NCBI GenBank assembly: GCA_017459315.1
Contig: JAFUDD010000167.1
Location: 1 to 9,151, forward strand
Reading direction: 5' to 3'
DNA length: 9,151 nt
Source: Clostridia bacterium
GTDB taxonomy: Bacteria > Bacillota_A > Clostridia > Christensenellales > CAG-138
The notes below the pieces were generated by a model that was not told where the DNA came from, searched no databases, and saw only the letters and a program-made list of their open reading frames with translations. Below are positions 5,760-9,151 of this stretch, in pieces. Position numbers and translations under genes: made by a program. Position 1 is the first letter of the stretch. Every line of letters begins with the position of its first letter.

Positions 5760-7094
5760 TTATTCCTCCGTCTCCTTCGATTCTGTCGCGCCGGGCGCGG
5801 CCTTCTTGAACCGTTCCCGATACAGCGCGCCGCCCTTTTTGCTCTGCCCGCACATCGTCCATGTGCCGTCCGCGTCCTGCACCGCCCATACCTTTTCGGG
5901 CAGCAGGTAGAACGCGAGCACAAGGCCGAGCGTCGTCACGATCCCGCCGGCAAGCGCAAGCCCCGTAAACCGGTCGCGCTTGATTTGCAGCAGCGTATAG
6001 CTTTGCGGCTCGGTGAATGTGACCTCATATTCGTCGATCGTCAGCGGCTCGTCCGCCAGCAGCACATTCATGCCGACGAACCGATCCGTCTGCGTCACGG
6101 GATCGAGATAGTAGACCGCATACAGGTACGCGGGGTTGTTGAGGCTGCCGGACTGCGTCTGCGGCCCGACGCCCGGGACAAGCACATAATCGGGGTAAAA
6201 CGCCATAAAGATCACGCGCAGACCTGGCATATCGGTGATCGGCAGCGCGTCGCCCGCGCAGACGACCTCGCTTTGCAGCGGCACGCCGTCCTTTTTCACG
6301 TTGATCCTTGCCGCCCAGCCGGTCGAGTTCTGATAGAACGTCATGCCGAACAGCTTCGCGGGGTTGTTGACCGAAATCGTCGCGCGCTGCTCGTCCGGCT
6401 GCGTCGTGCTGCCCTGCGGCGCGCGGAACACCGTGATGTCCGCAATATACTGCGCCACGGTATCGTCCTCGCGCAGCTCCACACGAAAATCGTCGATCGT
6501 CACATATAAGCCGGTGTCCCCGATGGCGCGGGTCTGCCCCGCCACGCCGTAGGCCACGTATTCGGTCTTGGTGAACTGACCCAAAGAAAAGCCCAAAATC
6601 AGCAGCAGGATGCCGAGGTGACACACCCATGCGCCCCAAAGCCCGATCCGGTTTTTCGACGAAAAGCGCATCGCTTTTCCGTCCCGTTCGGTCTGCATCG
6701 CCTTGGGCATGTGCAGCGCGGCAAAGACGGCGTCCGGATCGGTCACGCCCTCGACCTTGACCGTCGCCGCGGCGTCGTTCGCCTTTGCCGGGTCGGCCTC
6801 GGCCTTGGTGCGCTCGATCAGCTGCGGCAGACGGATCACGTTGCAAAGCAGAAGGTTCAGCACCAAAAACGCGTTGATTGCAATAAACCACCAGCTGTGG
6901 AACGCATCGTCAAGGCTGAGCGCCACGATCAGCGCCGCCGTGCGCTCGGAATAGCGCGCCGCGTACCATTCATAGCTTTGCCCCTGCGTGACGAAGCTGC
7001 CCGCCGCGCAGGCGAGCGCGAGCACCACGAGCAGAATGATCGCAAACCGCATTGAGGACAGGAATTTCCAAATTTTGCGTACTGTATCCATCAT
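5760..7094 (-). CDS. resB: System II cytochrome c maturation protein ResB (Ccs1-like)
   Basis: A 444-residue ResB-family protein, partner of CcsA in System II, thought to hold reduced apocytochrome and help present heme to it. Membrane segments are visible at about 17-35, 68-87, 150-172 and 378-398. Between the last two lies a large extracytoplasmic beta-rich domain (about 175-375) with the family-like stretch NNPAKLFGMTFYQNSTGW (243-260). The C-terminal tail carrying KVWAVQ is also seen in relatives. I start it at ATG 7094 because GGAGAAG is placed 5 bases upstream; a second ATG follows directly at 7091 and could be used instead. The in-frame ATG at 7136 would add 14 polar residues and has no ribosome binding site. 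Its stop is 3 bases before the ccsA start. Upstream lies a hairpin terminator that separates it from nrfA, so expression probably needs readthrough or an unseen promoter; none was obvious in 7095-7155. Confidence 0.93.
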   Translation of the reverse strand: MMDTVRKIWKFLSSMRFAIILLVVLALACAAGSFVTQGQSYEWYAARYSERTAALIVALSLDDAFHSWWFIAINAFLVLNLLLCNVIRLPQLIERTKAEADPAKANDAAATVKVEGVTDPDAVFAALHMPKAMQTERDGKAMRFSSKNRIGLWGAWVCHLGILLLILGFSLGQFTKTEYVAYGVAGQTRAIGDTGLYVTIDDFRVELREDDTVAQYIADITVFRAPQGSTTQPDEQRATISVNNPAKLFGMTFYQNSTGWAARINVKKDGVPLQSEVVCAGDALPITDMPGLRVIFMAFYPDYVLVPGVGPQTQSGSLNNPAYLYAVYYLDPVTQTDRFVGMNVLLADEPLTIDEYEVTFTEPQSYTLLQIKRDRFTGLALAGGIVTTLGLVLAFYLLPEKVWAVQDADGTWTMCGQSKKGGALYRERFKKAAPGATESKETEE

Positions 7095-7155
7095 GAAATC
7101 TTCTCCGGCAGAAGAATCTGCCTGAATCTGCGCCATGAGCGCAAATCAAATTTTC

Positions 7156-7190
7156 AAAAAGCGCGGCGGAAAGCTGTATCTCCGCCGCGC
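7156..7190 (-). terminator. Intrinsic terminator or attenuator between nrfA and resB
   Basis: GCGCGGCGGA (7161-7170) and TCCGCCGCGC (7181-7190) form a perfect 10-bp GC-rich stem with a 10-base loop. On the minus strand five T follow directly (7160-7156), then GAAAATTT. It begins 17 bases beyond the nrfA stop codon and has full terminator form. It would make nrfA mRNA more abundant than the downstream maturation genes, or separate two units. Confidence 0.8.
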
Positions 7191-7207
7191 CCTTCCGTTG
7201 GGGATTG

Positions 7208-8515
7208 TTACCGGCCGAGCAAAGCCATGCCCTCGGCGATCCGCGCCTCTGCGGTATCGAGGCAGTAGAACGCCAGCTCGGAGTTGTGCGCGCCCTCGGC
7301 ATTCTCGACATAGCAGAAGTCGAAATACCATTGCGCCGTGCGGTAGACCTCGCGCACCGCGTCGAGCTCTTCCTCGCTCATTGTGCCGGCGGCGACGGTT
7401 TCCGCAAGCGCGGTCTTAAAATCGCTCAGCTTGTTGCCGACCTCGGTTTCCCGCGCGGTCACGCGATCCTGCAGACGGCGCACCATCGTCACCATGTCGG
7501 TGTCCTCATGGCACTGCGCGCAGGTGGACAGCAGCGTGGGATTCTCCAGCGGGCTGACAAGCTCATGGCTGTGGTAAACCGTGCCGTCCTCGGCCTGCTC
7601 CATCGGCATGTGGCAGTCCGCACAGTTCAGCAGCGCGGCATGCTTGCCGGAAAGGTACGTTTCCATCTCCGGGTGCTGCGCCTTCAGCATCTTTGTCCCG
7701 GTGCTCGGCTGTACCCAGTCATAGAAGCCGACCGAGCCGTCCGGCATGACCATGCTGTTGTAATACGCCAAGATCGCATCCGGCGACATCGAAGCCATGT
7801 CGCTGTACGGCATCATCGTTTCGCTGTCGGTCGGGGTGAAGTAGTATTCGATGTGGCATTGGCCGCAGGAGAGCGTCGCGGGGTCGATGGTGCCGACCGC
7901 GCTGCCGAGCGCCTTTGTGACATACGAATGTGTGATCGTGATCTGCCCCGCGTTGCCCGCGTCGTTGCCGTGGCAGGTGTAGCAGGAGACATTCTCCTCC
8001 ATCATTGCCATGACCTCGTCAAACGGCATCGAGTAGACCGACACGCCGAGGTCGTTGACGAGCTTCGTAAAGTTCGGCGTCTTGCAGGTTAAGCAGTTCG
8101 CCTTGGCGTGCGGACGCTCGGTCTTGGCAACGTCGGCAAGCGTGTATTCATGACCGCGCGCCGAGCCGTAGTCCTTCGCAAAGCCGTAACCCTCATAGAT
8201 GTTCACAAGGTACGGATCCTGCTCGAGATAGCTCACGACATAGCTGTTCTTGCTGTTCGCGCCCATTGTAGCGACGATGTAGGGATAGGTTGCCGCCCAG
8301 TCGGACGCGTTCACCGTGCCGTCCTTGCTTGTGGCGGCGGGCGCGGCGACGTTTTGATATTGAATGTCGCTCCGGGTCAGCGGGCCGATCGAATCGCGGT
8401 TGACGAGGTGATACATCACATCCTCGTTCGTCGCAATGCCGCCGAGCAGCAGCAGGACCGTCAGAACGATAACCGCGCCGATGATCAGCTTCAGCGCCTG
8501 ATTTCTCCATTCCAT
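7208..8515 (-). CDS. nrfA: Ammonia-forming pentaheme cytochrome c nitrite reductase NrfA
   Basis: A 435-residue NrfA, which reduces nitrite to ammonium with six electrons outside the cell membrane. Five heme sites are present in NrfA order: CLTCK (141-145, lysine-ligated catalytic heme), CYTCH (178-182), CGQCH (217-221), CADCH (298-302) and CAQCH (332-336). Active-site residues known from the family are present: R120 in SARGH, Y224/Y225 in HIEYYF, and K278-A-Q-H281, where the lysine contacts calcium and the histidine the substrate. The last makes it a KXQH-type NrfA and not KXRH. The N-terminus has a positively charged start and one hydrophobic helix (about 8-28). There is no lipobox cysteine and no convincing cleavage site, so it may stay as a membrane anchor. 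The start at ATG 8515 has AAGGAGGG, which overlaps the rnfB TAA stop 13 bases upstream. No nrfH lies on either side. resB and ccsA follow downstream. Confidence 0.97.
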   Translation of the reverse strand: MEWRNQALKLIIGAVIVLTVLLLLGGIATNEDVMYHLVNRDSIGPLTRSDIQYQNVAAPAATSKDGTVNASDWAATYPYIVATMGANSKNSYVVSYLEQDPYLVNIYEGYGFAKDYGSARGHEYTLADVAKTERPHAKANCLTCKTPNFTKLVNDLGVSVYSMPFDEVMAMMEENVSCYTCHGNDAGNAGQITITHSYVTKALGSAVGTIDPATLSCGQCHIEYYFTPTDSETMMPYSDMASMSPDAILAYYNSMVMPDGSVGFYDWVQPSTGTKMLKAQHPEMETYLSGKHAALLNCADCHMPMEQAEDGTVYHSHELVSPLENPTLLSTCAQCHEDTDMVTMVRRLQDRVTARETEVGNKLSDFKTALAETVAAGTMSEEELDAVREVYRTAQWYFDFCYVENAEGAHNSELAFYCLDTAEARIAEGMALLGR

Positions 8516-8527
8516 AGCGAACCCTCC

Positions 8528-9151
8528 TTATGCCGCGGGCGTGTCGCTCTTTGCAAGCGGCGGGGTGATGACCTTTGCGGGACACTTTGCGACGCACTTG
8601 CCGCATTGCATGCAGGTGTCGTAATTGACATGCGCAAGGTTATTGGTGACGGTGATCGAGCCGGTCTCGCACTGCTTGGTGCAGAGCATACAGCCGATGC
8701 AGCCCGCCGAGCAGACCTTCTTGACCTGCGGCCCCTTGTCCTTATTCGAGCATTGCACCGAAACGTGCTTGCTTTCGGGCACAAGCTCGATGAGTCCCTT
8801 CGGGCATGCCTTGACGCACAGACCGCAGCCGACGCACTTGTTCCGGTTCACGACCGCCACGCCGTCCACGACATGGATCGCATTTTGCGGGCAGACGCCG
8901 ACGCAGGAGCCGAGGCCGAGACAGCCATAGTCGCAGTCGGCCAGATTCAGGCCGGACAGCTCCGCCGAGCGGCAGTCCTTGATGCCGACATAGTTGCCCT
9001 GGTTCTTGGTGACCTCGCAGGAGCCCTTGCAGCGAACGAACGCGACCTTGCGCTCGACCGCCTCCGCGTCCTCGCCCATGATGCCGCCGATCTTTTCGGC
9101 GACCGGCGTTCCGCCGACCGGGCAGACATTGACCGGGGCGTCCCCCGCGAC
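8528..9151 (-). CDS. rnfB: RnfB-type ferredoxin-accepting subunit of the Rnf complex, 5' end outside window
   Basis: The frame is open to the window edge and shows 207 C-terminal residues. Rnf moves electrons from reduced ferredoxin to NAD+ while pumping ions; RnfB takes electrons from ferredoxin through its iron-sulfur clusters. Visible are the last cysteine of the RnfB FeS domain in APVNVCPVGG (5-14), then VAEKIGGIM and VAFVRCKGSCEVT. Four [4Fe-4S] cysteine groups follow: CDYGCLGLGSCVGVCP (73-88), CVGCGLCVKACP (106-117), CIGCMLCTKQC (151-161) and CMQCGKCVAKCP (180-191). The membrane helix and the first cysteines must lie upstream of the window. An internal ATG at 9079 is not a credible start, because family-conserved sequence continues above it. 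In Clostridia rnfB is normally the last gene of rnfCDGEAB, so the rest of Rnf is expected just outside. Its stop codon is part of the nrfA Shine-Dalgarno sequence, tying nrfA to the rnf operon. A stand-alone RnfB-like polyferredoxin is the alternative. Confidence 0.88.
   Translation of the reverse strand, partial: VAGDAPVNVCPVGGTPVAEKIGGIMGEDAEAVERKVAFVRCKGSCEVTKNQGNYVGIKDCRSAELSGLNLADCDYGCLGLGSCVGVCPQNAIHVVDGVAVVNRNKCVGCGLCVKACPKGLIELVPESKHVSVQCSNKDKGPQVKKVCSAGCIGCMLCTKQCETGSITVTNNLAHVNYDTCMQCGKCVAKCPAKVITPPLAKSDTPAA

Noticed and set aside
7107..7122. Small hairpin GGCAGA-AGAA-TCTGCC just upstream of the resB ribosome binding site as a riboswitch or regulatory element
   Set aside because: A 6-bp stem alone is weak and has no conserved riboswitch context; it is too likely by chance.
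7205..8092. 295-codon plus-strand open frame opposite nrfA
   Set aside because: It is the antisense of the heme-binding region of nrfA; no ribosome binding site or recognisable motif.

Overview
The window reads as a chromosomal segment of a strictly anaerobic, GC-rich member of the Bacillota (class Clostridia, perhaps Oscillospirales-like). This is an inference from four things: an Rnf-type ferredoxin oxidoreductase subunit, split ResB/CcsA (System II) cytochrome c maturation proteins, strong AAGGAGG-type ribosome binding sites, and family-level resemblance of the proteins. No rRNA, tRNA or CRISPR array was seen.

Layout. Positions 1 to about 535 hold the left part of an AT-rich IS200-type insertion sequence. 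Its transposase gene tnpA runs leftward out of the window, behind a leader that can hide its ribosome binding site. A strong terminator (569-597) separates it from a two-gene leftward unit made of a putative esterase (1163-1813) and a small nitroreductase (669-1166), which overlap by ATGA. A divergent promoter region (1814-1944) drives a rightward single gene for an SPFH/Band-7 protein (1945-2844). A long bidirectional terminator (2851-2901) follows.

From 9151 down to 2909 everything lies on the minus strand in one tightly packed cluster. In transcription order it is: rnfB (partial), nrfA (pentaheme ammonia-forming nitrite reductase), an intrinsic terminator or attenuator (7156-7190), resB, ccsA, a Rossmann-fold methyltransferase-like protein, and an aldo/keto reductase with a C-terminal two-[4Fe-4S] ferredoxin domain. 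The ribosome binding site of nrfA overlaps the rnfB stop codon. resB and ccsA are 3 bases apart, and ccsA and the methyltransferase-like gene overlap by ATGA.

How the genes may work together. NrfA reduces nitrite to ammonium outside the membrane and needs five covalently attached hemes, one on an unusual CXXCK site. ResB and CcsA form the System II machinery that attaches such hemes. No quinol-oxidising NrfH gene sits next to nrfA. The upstream neighbour is the ferredoxin-accepting subunit of Rnf, and the NrfA N-terminus looks like a membrane anchor. The most interesting hypothesis is therefore a quinone-independent nitrite-ammonifying chain in which electrons from reduced ferredoxin reach NrfA through Rnf. 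That link is inferred from gene order and is not shown by the sequence alone.
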